From assembly GCA_964464375.1 (NCBI GenBank), contig CAYXFU010000013.1, positions 1 through 64,000 on the forward strand: 64,000 nt of DNA. The letters run 5' to 3'. Of the stretch, positions 8,570 through 16,863 are shown piece after piece (within the stretch, counting starts at the first letter, position 1; each line of letters begins with the position of its first letter). The notes beneath the pieces are model-generated. The model was not told the origin of the DNA, made no database searches, and was given only the letters and a program-made list of their open reading frames with translations. This DNA comes from CAIOZA01 sp964464375 (GTDB lineage: Bacteria > Bacteroidota > Ignavibacteria > Kapaibacteriales > UBA2268). The position numbers and the translations under genes are program-made.

Positions 8570-9229
8570 CTATTTTGTTTTTGGAATAAAATCTTGAACA
8601 TAAAGAGGTGTAAATTCATCAGCATCTGCGAACTTACCCTCATTGTAGAGTTTCTCTGCTAATTTAGATATTAAACCAGCAGTCAATGTAATTGTCTTTA
8701 TCTTTTGGTACAATTCCGAATCTTTGGGGGATATAACACCACAGATTAATTCCGTTTCAGAATTGTTTAATAATATCTCTGAAATAGGGGATAGCTCAAT
8801 ATCGGATTTTATTGATAAATCAATATTGTACTTCTGGTGATAGTATAAATCCTTATTTGAAGGCAGAAATGAAATTATATCCAATTTCGACTCTGAAAAA
8901 TTAGTAGAAAAATAATATGATATTGCATCTAATGTAGGGACTGGCAGAAGTTTCATTGCATTATTGAAGCAAAGGCCCTTAGCTATCGCTGTTCCTATTC
9001 TTAATCCAGTAAATGAACCTGGACCTGAGGACAAAGCAATGGCTTTAAGTTGATCAAAAGAAATATCACAATCTTTTACAATTCTCTTTATCAATTCAGC
9101 TAGAACCTTATCATGTGAGTTTGGTTTGAAAACATTGTATTCAGCAATGAGAATGTTGTCGCATGAAATAGCAACACCACAGGTGTTTCCGGAAGTTTCG
9201 ATTGATAATATGTAATTTTCTGAAGTCAT
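8570..9229 (-). CDS. tsaB: tRNA threonylcarbamoyladenosine biosynthesis protein TsaB
   Basis: A 219-residue ASKHA-fold protein with ILSIETSGNTCGVAI at the N-terminus, the SHDKVL segment and the diagnostic SSGPGSFTGLRIGTAIAKGL block at about 67-86. TsaB is the inactive paralogue of TsaD and scaffolds the TsaB-TsaD-TsaE complex that puts t6A at position 37 of ANN-decoding tRNAs. The C-terminal half is variable, as usual for the family. It lies 14 bases after mfd and 11 before purB. No tsaD or tsaE is in the window. Confidence 0.93.
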   Translation of the reverse strand: MTSENYILSIETSGNTCGVAISCDNILIAEYNVFKPNSHDKVLAELIKRIVKDCDISFDQLKAIALSSGPGSFTGLRIGTAIAKGLCFNNAMKLLPVPTLDAISYYFSTNFSESKLDIISFLPSNKDLYYHQKYNIDLSIKSDIELSPISEILLNNSETELICGVISPKDSELYQKIKTITLTAGLISKLAEKLYNEGKFADADEFTPLYVQDFIPKTK

Positions 9230-9243
9230 ATTTATAAAAAACT

Positions 9244-12200
9244 TTAAATTAATTCAATTGATTTTTTTATTCTCCACATTATTTCGATTGCTTCACTTTT
9301 ATTTTGTAGTGGAATTTCCAAAATGAGCTTCTTTTTATCCTGTGATAGTACAGCTCCATTTAATGTATTGATGTAATCAATAATATAAGGAAAAGCATTC
9401 TCATAAAATTTTATATTATCTTGTTCGGGGAACTCTGCTTTTAATTTTCGGTTTTTAATCTCAATTTTAGTGAAACCTGTACCCAATGAAGAAATTCTTA
9501 GTTTTACTGCAAAGAATAATTCAATCGCTTCCTTTGGTGCTTTACCAAATTTATCATTGATCTCTTCTATTAATGTTAGCAGATCAGCATTCTCTTTGAT
9601 GTCGAAGAGACGCTTATAATAATAAAATCTTTCTTTGTCGCTCTCAATATATGTTCCTGGTAGTAAGGCATCATTAGCCAATTCAATTTGAATTTCATCA
9701 TTATTAAGATATGAAGAGTCTTTTGTTATCTGATTCTTGAATAAATCAGCAAATTCATTCTGACGGAGCTCACTAACAGCTTCATCCAGTAATTTATGGT
9801 AAAGTTCAAAGCCTATCTCATTAATGTATCCACTTTGTTCTGGCCCAAGAAGATTTCCTGCACCCCTTATTTCAAGATCTCTCATCGCTAGTTGAAATCC
9901 ACTGCCTAAATCAGAAAACTCTTCAATGGCTTGAAGTCGCTTTAGCGAAACTGAAGATAAGTTCTTTGTTGGGGGAATCAATAAATAACAGTATGCTTGA
10001 GTATTTGATCTTCCAACTCTTCCTTTTAGTTGATACAGTTCTGCAAGTCCAAATTTATGAGACCGGTTTATGAAAATTGTATTTGCATTAGGTATATCCA
10101 AACCAGATTCTACAATTTTAGTAGTAACTAATACATCAAATTTTCCTTCTATGAATTTCTCCATTGTTCTCTCAAGTTCGCTTGATTTCATCTGTCCGTG
10201 AGCAAGACCAAATCTAAGATGTGGTAAAAGCATATTGAGATCAATTTTAATTTTCTCAAGGTCATCTACTCTATCACTAACGAAGAAAACTTGTCCACCA
10301 CGATCAATTTCATAGTTTATAGATTTCCTCAAAAACTCATTATCCCACATCAAGATTTCAGTTATTATTGGTAGTCTGTTCCGGGGAGGTGTTTCGATAA
10401 CACTTAGATCTCTGGCTCCCATGAGTGAAAAATTCAGTGTACGGGGGATAGGTGTTGCAGTTAGAGTCAATGTATCAATGTTTGATTTTAGTTCTCTCAA
10501 CTTCTCTTTGGCTCCAACTCCAAATCGATGTTCTTCATCAATAACTAAAAGACCAAGATCGTTAAATTTTATATCTTTACTTAATAAACGATGAGTACCG
10601 ATTAATATATCCACCTTCCCAGAATTTGTTTTGGAAACAATTTCCTTTTGTTCAGCTGCAGATCTAAACCTTGATATAACATCAACTATAATTGGATAAT
10701 TATGTAATCTATCTTTGAAAGTCATATAATGCTGTTGAGCTAGAATTGTTGTAGGAACAAGAATCGCAACTTGTTTTCCTGTTTGCGCAGCTTTAAAGGC
10801 TGCACGAATGGCTATTTCAGTTTTACCAAATCCAACATCACCACAGACTAGTCGATCCATTGGTGTATCACTCTCCATGTCACTCTTAACTTCTCGAGTC
10901 GTTTTAGCCTGATCGATAGTATCGTCATACATGAAGGATGCTTCAAATTCTTTTTGCCATATTGTGTCCAAAGGGTATGCAAAGCCTGCTTGAGATTTTC
11001 GTTGAGCATAAAGTTTGATCAAATCACGAGCAATATCCTTGAGTTTCTTTTTTGTCCTGTCTTTCTTCCGATTCCATTCAGCCGAACCTAATTTCGATAG
11101 CTTTGGTAGAACACCTTCTTCTGCTGTATATTTTTGAAGCTTATGAATATAATTAAGATGGACGAACAATAAGTCGCCATCAGCAAAAATAATACGAACA
11201 CAATCCTGATTAGTACCACCCAATAATACTGTCTCTATACCATCAAAACGGCCAATTCCTTTATCAGAATGAACTACATAATCGCCTATATTCAGATCTT
11301 TTAATTGTTTTAAGGACAACCCAGATGAGTGTTTGCCACGTTTTCTGTTGTCCTGAAATCTTAATCTTCCAAAAATCTCATGTTCTGTAAATACAGCTAT
11401 TGAAAGTGTTTCACTGATAAATCCATTCGAGAGAGGATTTTCTAACCAAATAATTGAATCTACAGTTTCTTTAAATGAAGATAAATCTAATGAATCCAAA
11501 TCAGAAGCATCTTCAGAAAGACTATTCAATATCAGATCTTTTATTCTTTCAAGATGAATGAAGCTTTCTGCCGAAATTGCGATTTTATTATTATTGTATT
11601 TTAAACTTCTTAATTGATGGATTAGATTCTTAATGGATTGATTTACAATTGGCTGTTGATTAGACTTTATTACAATGTCGCTCTCTCCGAGCTGATTAAA
11701 TGAAATCACTCTGAACTTAGAAAGAATATTCTCGATTGGATCATCAATATCCTGACTATTTAAATAATCCTTAACAAAAACAGTTTCAGTTGCTAAGTAG
11801 TCTAGCATAGATCCCATCATTGATTCGTGATCATCTGAATGGAAAATTTTTCCAATAATTGATATTTCCTGATACTTTTGAATTGATCTTTGCGATAAGG
11901 GTTCAAAATCTCTAATTGAATCAATTTCATTTCCATAAAATTCAATTCTAATTGGATTACCTCTGCCTAATGGGAATATGTCAAGAATTCCACCTCTTAT
12001 TGCAAGATCGCCGGGAGAAGAAACAAACTCCTTCTTTTCGAATCCGTTGAGAAGGAGATTCTGCACAAATGACTCGAATTCTATTTCTGTCCCAACTTTA
12101 AGATTTATTTGATGATTAGAGATATTTTCAGGCTTTGGAATCTGTTTAGAAAATAAATCAGGTGTGGTTATTATAATACTCTTCTGATTTTGAAGAATAT

Positions 12201-12534
12201 TTGTCAATCCCTCTGTTAGCCATGAAAGTTGATTATCTGCATCAAGAATATCAAGCCTTGAGTTCCGCTTATTTTCAATTAGTACTGATATCAAAGATGA
12301 GTCAACTAATCCTGTAAAATCATGATAATAATCATCTGCAGATTTATCAGAATCACATATTATTACAAATGTTGAATCAAAAGACTTGAAAAGGTTGTTA
12401 ATAAATATTGATTTTAATGAACCATGTATGAATTTTACTGAAGTTGAATTATTGGATTTAATCGATTGCAAACAAGAATTGATAAAAGTCTTATCAATGA
12501 GGCTATCAATTTTATCTAATTGTTGTTTTGACAT
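9244..12534 (-). CDS. mfd: Transcription-repair coupling factor Mfd
   Basis: At 1096 residues this is near the usual Mfd size. Visible in order: a UvrB-like N-terminal module (GGILDIFPLG), the RNA-polymerase interaction domain beginning IGDYVVHSDKGIGRF, and a RecG-like translocase with Walker A GDVGFGKTE, box DEEH (VIDEEHRFGV), TLTATPIPRTL, KIVESGLDIPN and GRVGRS, then the TRCF C-terminal domain that masks the UvrA-binding surface. Mfd displaces RNA polymerase stalled at DNA lesions and recruits UvrA. It is flanked by hflX (27 bases upstream) and tsaB in a minus-strand train. Confidence 0.97.
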   Translation of the reverse strand: MSKQQLDKIDSLIDKTFINSCLQSIKSNNSTSVKFIHGSLKSIFINNLFKSFDSTFVIICDSDKSADDYYHDFTGLVDSSLISVLIENKRNSRLDILDADNQLSWLTEGLTNILQNQKSIIITTPDLFSKQIPKPENISNHQINLKVGTEIEFESFVQNLLLNGFEKKEFVSSPGDLAIRGGILDIFPLGRGNPIRIEFYGNEIDSIRDFEPLSQRSIQKYQEISIIGKIFHSDDHESMMGSMLDYLATETVFVKDYLNSQDIDDPIENILSKFRVISFNQLGESDIVIKSNQQPIVNQSIKNLIHQLRSLKYNNNKIAISAESFIHLERIKDLILNSLSEDASDLDSLDLSSFKETVDSIIWLENPLSNGFISETLSIAVFTEHEIFGRLRFQDNRKRGKHSSGLSLKQLKDLNIGDYVVHSDKGIGRFDGIETVLLGGTNQDCVRIIFADGDLLFVHLNYIHKLQKYTAEEGVLPKLSKLGSAEWNRKKDRTKKKLKDIARDLIKLYAQRKSQAGFAYPLDTIWQKEFEASFMYDDTIDQAKTTREVKSDMESDTPMDRLVCGDVGFGKTEIAIRAAFKAAQTGKQVAILVPTTILAQQHYMTFKDRLHNYPIIVDVISRFRSAAEQKEIVSKTNSGKVDILIGTHRLLSKDIKFNDLGLLVIDEEHRFGVGAKEKLRELKSNIDTLTLTATPIPRTLNFSLMGARDLSVIETPPRNRLPIITEILMWDNEFLRKSINYEIDRGGQVFFVSDRVDDLEKIKIDLNMLLPHLRFGLAHGQMKSSELERTMEKFIEGKFDVLVTTKIVESGLDIPNANTIFINRSHKFGLAELYQLKGRVGRSNTQAYCYLLIPPTKNLSSVSLKRLQAIEEFSDLGSGFQLAMRDLEIRGAGNLLGPEQSGYINEIGFELYHKLLDEAVSELRQNEFADLFKNQITKDSSYLNNDEIQIELANDALLPGTYIESDKERFYYYKRLFDIKENADLLTLIEEINDKFGKAPKEAIELFFAVKLRISSLGTGFTKIEIKNRKLKAEFPEQDNIKFYENAFPYIIDYINTLNGAVLSQDKKKLILEIPLQNKSEAIEIMWRIKKSIELI

Positions 12535-12561
12535 TTATATCTAAAAAAATTACTAATTTTA

Positions 12562-13845
12562 TTAATCGACTATATACTTAGCAAATAAATGATTAAATAT
12601 CTTCTTCTGTTCTTTATTTACTTTAAGTGTTAATTCATAACCATCGTCTGAATCATTTCGTACTAAAATATCACTTTGTTCATAGATTTTAGTTAATAAG
12701 TGAGATTCATTATAAGGTAAGAGCAATAATATCTTTTCAGAAAATTCATCAATAAATTTCTGCATCATAGTATATAGATTTGAAACATTTATACCCTTGC
12801 TTGCCGATAATAAAATCGAAAAAGGATATTCTTGTTCTAGTATATTCAATGAAGATTTATCCTCAAGAATATCTATTTTATTAAATACAATAATTTCCGG
12901 TTTATTAATAAAATTAAGATTTTCTAGTGTTTCATTCACTACATGAATATGATCTCTAAAAAATGGATTAGAAACATCTACTATGTGAATTAAGAAGTCA
13001 GCTTCTGAAGCCTCTGCAAGTGTACTTCTAAATGAAGCGACAAGATTTGCTGGTAATTTTCTAATAAATCCGACTGTGTCAGAAAGGAGTGCTTTCTTTC
13101 CAGAAGGAAGTTCAAAAGATCTGACTGTAGTATCAAGAGTTGCAAAAAGTTTATCTTCTACATATACTCCTGAAGATGTTATAGCATTCATTAATGTAGA
13201 TTTACCAGCATTCGTATAACCAACGAGTGCAAATCTAGGTAGATTTTCTCTCCCTTTTCGTTGTTGTTCACGTTGAGTATCAATTTCTAAAAGTTTTTTT
13301 TGTAGTTTTTGGATACTTGTCTTAATTATACGTCTATCGGTTTCAATTTGAGTTTCTCCGGGACCTTTGGTACCAATACCACCAAACTGTTTTGACAAGT
13401 GAGTCCACATCCTTGTCAAACGAGGAAGCATGTATTGTAACTGAGCTAATTCAACTTGTGTTTTTGCTTCAACCGATTGAGCTCTTCTTGCAAAAATATC
13501 AAGAATTAATGCACTCCTGTCAATGATTTTAACATCAAACAGCTTCCCGAGATTTTTCACTTGAGCAGGCGTTAAGTCTTCATCAAACAATGCGAGTTGA
13601 ATGTCATTGTTGGAAATAAATTCTGCGATCTCTTCTGCTTTTCCTTTGCCAATGGCTGTAGCAGGATTAACACTTTCAAGTTCCTGATAGTAGGTTTCAA
13701 TAATTTCAGCACCGGCTGTATTGGCTAAAGAAGTCAGTTCATTTAGGTGTTCATTCACAATATTTCTGTTACCACCCTTTTTGCCAAATCCTACTACGAC
13801 AGCTCTTTCCAGTTTAGGAATATTATCAAACATATCAAATTTCAA
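12562..13845 (-). CDS. hflX: Ribosome-associated GTPase HflX
   Basis: The 427 residues comprise the HflX N-terminal domain (GKGKAEEIAEF, ALFDEDLTPAQVKNL), a helical linker ending in GGIGTKGPGETQIETDRR (about 158-175) and a G domain with G1 GYTNAGKS, G3 DTVGFIRKLP, and G4 FNKID. HflX binds the 50S subunit and splits stalled ribosomes, notably under heat stress. The C-terminal extension of about 60 residues is also typical. It is the first gene of the minus-strand train running to 3850; the 127-base gap to the divergent nuoC must hold its promoter. Confidence 0.95.
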   Translation of the reverse strand: MKFDMFDNIPKLERAVVVGFGKKGGNRNIVNEHLNELTSLANTAGAEIIETYYQELESVNPATAIGKGKAEEIAEFISNNDIQLALFDEDLTPAQVKNLGKLFDVKIIDRSALILDIFARRAQSVEAKTQVELAQLQYMLPRLTRMWTHLSKQFGGIGTKGPGETQIETDRRIIKTSIQKLQKKLLEIDTQREQQRKGRENLPRFALVGYTNAGKSTLMNAITSSGVYVEDKLFATLDTTVRSFELPSGKKALLSDTVGFIRKLPANLVASFRSTLAEASEADFLIHIVDVSNPFFRDHIHVVNETLENLNFINKPEIIVFNKIDILEDKSSLNILEQEYPFSILLSASKGINVSNLYTMMQKFIDEFSEKILLLLPYNESHLLTKIYEQSDILVRNDSDDGYELTLKVNKEQKKIFNHLFAKYIVD

Positions 13846-13920
13846 AAAAAATTATAGATTAATGAAATGAACTTTGTATTATTAATAAGACAGTCTTTTA
13901 ATAATTGTATTTTTCAAATC

Positions 13921-13940
13921 AATTTGCTAACTTGCAAATT
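13921..13940. repeat. Inverted repeat in the hflX/nuoC divergent promoter region
   Basis: AATTTGC (13921-13927) and GCAAATT (13934-13940) form a 7-bp inverted repeat around a six-base spacer, 33 bases before the nuoC start. It could be an operator for a dimeric regulator; chance is quite possible in AT-rich DNA. Confidence 0.3.
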
Positions 13941-13972
13941 AATATTTTTATTGATAATAATAATGAACGTTT

Positions 13973-14503
13973 ATGCCAATTAAAAGAGAATCATTGATTT
14001 CAGTTATAAACGCTGTATCTCCTGAACATGTATTGACTGAGTTTAGGGGACAATTGTCTGTAATAATACCTGTTGATAAAATTAAGGATATTTGTTTTGA
14101 ATTGAGGGATAATACCGAAACAAAATTTGATATGCTCATTGATATCACTGCAATTGACTGGGCAAAACCAGGTTTTAGATTTGAAGTAGTATATTTTTTG
14201 TACTCAAATAGTGAAAAAGATAGAATTAGGATTAAAGTTCCAATTCATGAGAAAATCCTACTCTGTCCATCCATGGTTGATGTATGGGAAAGTGCGAATT
14301 GGTACGAGAGAGAAACTTTCGATATGTATGGAATTAAATTTGAGAATCATCCTAACCTTAGAAGATTCTATATGCCTGAGGATTTTGTAGATCCAGAAAG
14401 TGGTGATTCTTTGTATCCGCTTAGGAAAGATTTCCCTTTAATGGGAATCCCAGAAGCACTTCCATTGCCACCTTATCCTGAGAAATATGGAGATATCAAA
14501 TAA
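13973..14503 (+). CDS. nuoC: NADH-quinone oxidoreductase subunit C
   Basis: A 176-residue peripheral-arm subunit of respiratory complex I (30-kDa subunit). The family signature is clear at about 106-128: ERETFDMYGIKFENHPNLRR, with FYMPEDF directly after. The C-terminal PLRKDFPLMG, near the contact with NuoD, is also present. The protein is stand-alone, not fused to NuoD. What is odd is the context: no nuoA, nuoB or nuoD lies on either side, although nuoC normally sits inside nuoABCD. The gene is followed at once by a strong hairpin, so it is transcribed alone. Confidence 0.93.
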   Translation: MPIKRESLISVINAVSPEHVLTEFRGQLSVIIPVDKIKDICFELRDNTETKFDMLIDITAIDWAKPGFRFEVVYFLYSNSEKDRIRIKVPIHEKILLCPSMVDVWESANWYERETFDMYGIKFENHPNLRRFYMPEDFVDPESGDSLYPLRKDFPLMGIPEALPLPPYPEKYGDIK

Positions 14504-14527
14504 AAAACCGTGCAAAACCGGTTTTTT
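14502..14527 (+). terminator. Rho-independent terminator after nuoC
   Basis: A 9-bp perfect stem (AAAAAACCG at 14502-14510 with CGGTTTTTT at 14519-14527) around an eight-base loop, beginning in the nuoC stop codon. The A-run/T-run makes it usable from both strands, so it may also serve the convergent STAS gene. Confidence 0.8.
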
Positions 14528-14544
14528 ATTTGAATATTCTTCTA

Positions 14545-14889
14545 TTATGAATTCTCAAGATCTTTTAAAGCTTCTTCAACAGTGGGATAGAAGTCAAATA
14601 AATCATCTAATCTCAATAATTTGAACATTTCATGAATAAATGAGTTTGCTCCTACAATTAGCATCGGTACTTCGTATTCAGCCAACTGTCTTTCAGCTAG
14701 TAGAACAGAACCTATACCAGCACTATCAAAGCTTTGAACATGAGTAATGTCCATGATTAAAGCTTCAATATCAGGTTGGCAAGTGATTAATAATTTTGCC
14801 TTCAATTCAGCAGAGATTTTTGAATCTACTACTTCATTTTTTAAAACAAATATTACGATATTGTCGATATTTTCAATTGAGTACTTCAT
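14545..14889 (-). CDS. STAS-domain protein (anti-sigma factor antagonist type)
   Basis: A 114-residue single STAS domain. It has the SpoIIAA-like fold markers: an early beta strand ending in FVLKNEVVDSKI, the IMDITHVQSFDSAGIGSVLL block (about 45-64) where the Ser after FD is the usual phosphorylation site, and a GANSFIHEMFKLLRLDDLF helix. Such proteins bind and are phosphorylated by switch kinases that hold sigma factors or regulators. No kinase, phosphatase or sigma factor gene is adjacent, so its partner is unknown. Confidence 0.88.
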   Translation of the reverse strand: MKYSIENIDNIVIFVLKNEVVDSKISAELKAKLLITCQPDIEALIMDITHVQSFDSAGIGSVLLAERQLAEYEVPMLIVGANSFIHEMFKLLRLDDLFDFYPTVEEALKDLENS

Positions 14890-14940
14890 ATTTTAAAATG
14901 TTTTTTAGATGATACAAAATTGTATTAATATAAAAATAAA

Positions 14941-14958
14941 TACTTTTGCTTAAATTTG
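14941..14958 (+). promoter_or_regulatory. Possible promoter of the GT9 gene (two TAnnTTTG matches)
   Basis: TACTTTTG at 14941-14948 and TAAATTTG at 14951-14958 both match the Bacteroidota -7 consensus, 30 to 40 bases before the start codon at 14988. No clear -33 element accompanies them. Confidence 0.3.
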
Positions 14959-14987
14959 AAAATAAAAGAATAAATGTTTTTTAAGAT

Positions 14988-16013
14988 ATGAATAATTTTA
15001 TACCAAAATCAATTTTAATAATTCGACTCAGTTCTATTGGAGATGTTCTTTTAACTACTCCATTGTTAAGGGTATTAAAGAATAAATACCCTAATGTTAT
15101 TCTGGATTTTATGACAACTAAAATTAATTTTGATTTGTTGAAATTTAATCCAAATATTAACCAACTTATTGAATATGATAAATCAGCAAGTTTAAATGAA
15201 ATAATTAAATTGAAAGAAAATATCATTAAAAACTCAGATTATGATATTATTATTGATCTGCAAAATAATTTGCGTTCAAATGTTCTTACATCATTTATAA
15301 AAGCAAAAGTATTTCGATTTAATAAACGTAGAATAATCAAGTTAAAACTCGTTTATTTAAAATATAAAGTAGCCGATTATCAGCAAATTCCTGATTTATA
15401 CATTAATTCTCTTAATAAGTTAAAGATTCTTCCTGACGGATTGGGGCTTGAATTTTGGTTGGATAAGGATTTAAAAAATAATATTTATCCATACAAAAAT
15501 CTCAATAAGAGTAATTCGCTAAAAATAGCTTTAGCACCTGGTGCCCATCATTTTACTAAACGTTGGATCAAAGAAAAGTATATAGAGCTTTGTAAAGAAT
15601 TGATTAAAAAGTATGACCCTGAAATAAATCTGATAGGGGGGATAAAAGACAAAATATTATGTTCAGAGATTTGTGAATCCGTTAATGGTAACTGCATTTC
15701 ATTCGCAGGAAAAATTGGATTGGCAGAATCGGCTGAAGTGATTAATGGTTGTGATATTACTATTACTAATGATACTTCAATCATGCATATATCTGCTGCT
15801 CGACAAGTACCAGTTGTTGCAATTTTTGGTTCAACAATACCAGACTTTGGTTTCTCTCCATATAAAGTTCAACATAAAATTGTCCAAAAAGATATTCAAT
15901 GCAGGCCTTGTACACATATTGGGAAAAAAAAATGTCCAAAAGGACATTTTAATTGTATGAATTCTATCGAAGTTTATGATGTTATCGATGCAGTAAGTTT
16001 GATTCTTCATTAA
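14988..16013 (+). CDS. Glycosyltransferase family 9 (heptosyltransferase-like)
   Basis: The 341 residues show the GT-B fold of ADP-heptose:LPS heptosyltransferases: ILIIRLSSIGDVLLTTPLLR at the N-terminus (about 9-28), the DIIIDLQNNLRSN strand, the ALAPGAHHFTKRW donor-site loop, and ITNDTSIMHISAARQVPVVA near 259-278, the family's nucleotide-sugar-binding region. A Cys cluster near the C-terminus (CRPCTHIGKKKCPKGHFNC) is common in this family. It would add a heptose to the LPS core; the exact acceptor cannot be told. It is isolated from other LPS genes here and convergent with rex. Confidence 0.88.
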   Translation: MNNFIPKSILIIRLSSIGDVLLTTPLLRVLKNKYPNVILDFMTTKINFDLLKFNPNINQLIEYDKSASLNEIIKLKENIIKNSDYDIIIDLQNNLRSNVLTSFIKAKVFRFNKRRIIKLKLVYLKYKVADYQQIPDLYINSLNKLKILPDGLGLEFWLDKDLKNNIYPYKNLNKSNSLKIALAPGAHHFTKRWIKEKYIELCKELIKKYDPEINLIGGIKDKILCSEICESVNGNCISFAGKIGLAESAEVINGCDITITNDTSIMHISAARQVPVVAIFGSTIPDFGFSPYKVQHKIVQKDIQCRPCTHIGKKKCPKGHFNCMNSIEVYDVIDAVSLILH

Positions 16014-16014
16014 T

Positions 16015-16626
16015 CTATTGTGCGAAATAGGCTACTTTCTCAAGTGCAAGCATCATATCTCTATTCTCAACATAAATACTTTCTGGTAATCTTAATTCAA
16101 TAGGTGAATAATTTAAAATTCCTTTTATTCCAGATCTAATTAACCTTTCCGCTATGGCTTGTGCTTCAGTTATTGGCACAGAAAGAATAGCTAACTCAAT
16201 CCCATCCTCTTTTATTTTTGTCTCGAGTTCATTGATATGATAACTCATACAACCATTGATTTCAATATTGATCTTGGATAAATCTTTATCAAATGCGTCA
16301 ATTATTTTAATCTTTGAATTTCTCTTATCGCAATAATCAAGAATTGCTTTCCCCAAATTTCCTAACCCAATTATACACACATTTCGTATTTGAGGAGGAT
16401 CAACAAAGTCAGATATTCCTGATATCAATAAGGAAATTTCATAACCATGTGCTGGAGTTCCCTTATACCCGATATTCATTATATCACGGCGCACTTGTGC
16501 TGGCGTTGAATCTACAAAGTCGCCAAGCGAGTGTGAGTAGATTTTTGTGACTCCATCTGCTAATAAATTCTGAAGAATTTTCCTATACAGAACTAATCTT
16601 TGAATCACTCTTTCTGAGACTTTCAT
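16015..16626 (-). CDS. rex: Redox-sensing transcriptional repressor Rex
   Basis: A 203-residue protein with the Rex N-terminal winged helix (SERVIQRLVLYRKILQNL, then STPAQVRRDIMNIGYKGTPA at about 40-59) and a Rossmann domain with NVCIIGLGNLGKAILDY (about 82-98). Rex senses NADH/NAD+ and leaves its operator when NADH is high, derepressing respiratory or fermentative genes. The protein ends with the helix LALEKVAYFAQ used for domain-swapped dimerisation. A candidate operator lies just upstream of its own start at 16644-16661. Confidence 0.95.
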   Translation of the reverse strand: MKVSERVIQRLVLYRKILQNLLADGVTKIYSHSLGDFVDSTPAQVRRDIMNIGYKGTPAHGYEISLLISGISDFVDPPQIRNVCIIGLGNLGKAILDYCDKRNSKIKIIDAFDKDLSKINIEINGCMSYHINELETKIKEDGIELAILSVPITEAQAIAERLIRSGIKGILNYSPIELRLPESIYVENRDMMLALEKVAYFAQ

Positions 16627-16643
16627 TTTGATCCCTTTGTTAA

Positions 16644-16661
16644 TTGTTATTCAATTCACAT
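16644..16661. promoter_or_regulatory. Candidate Rex operator upstream of rex
   Basis: TTGTTATTCAATTCACAT agrees with the known Rex consensus TTGTGAA-N4-TTCACAA at 11 of 14 half-site positions and lies 18-35 bases before the rex start codon. Autoregulation is known for Rex in other bacteria. The left half-site is poor, so this is tentative. Confidence 0.35.
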
Positions 16662-16802
16662 AAAAATACTGAATGTTACTCGAAAAAAAAAATTTAAAAT
16701 TGAATTTTCTGAGAAATATAATAAACTGTAATAATTGTGTTGTTATCATGTTTTAATCAAATTAAATAAAAAATAAATTAATTTATTTTCGAATATACTT
16801 CG

Positions 16803-16810
16803 TAATTTTG
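16803..16810 (+). promoter_or_regulatory. Possible -7 element upstream of the carboxylase gene
   Basis: TAATTTTG matches TAnnTTTG, 53 bases before the preferred start codon at 16864. No convincing -33 element. Confidence 0.3.
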
Positions 16811-16863
16811 ATTTTGAAAATTTGTGTGTTTTATTTTTTTTAAAAATTGTAAACAAGGAACTA

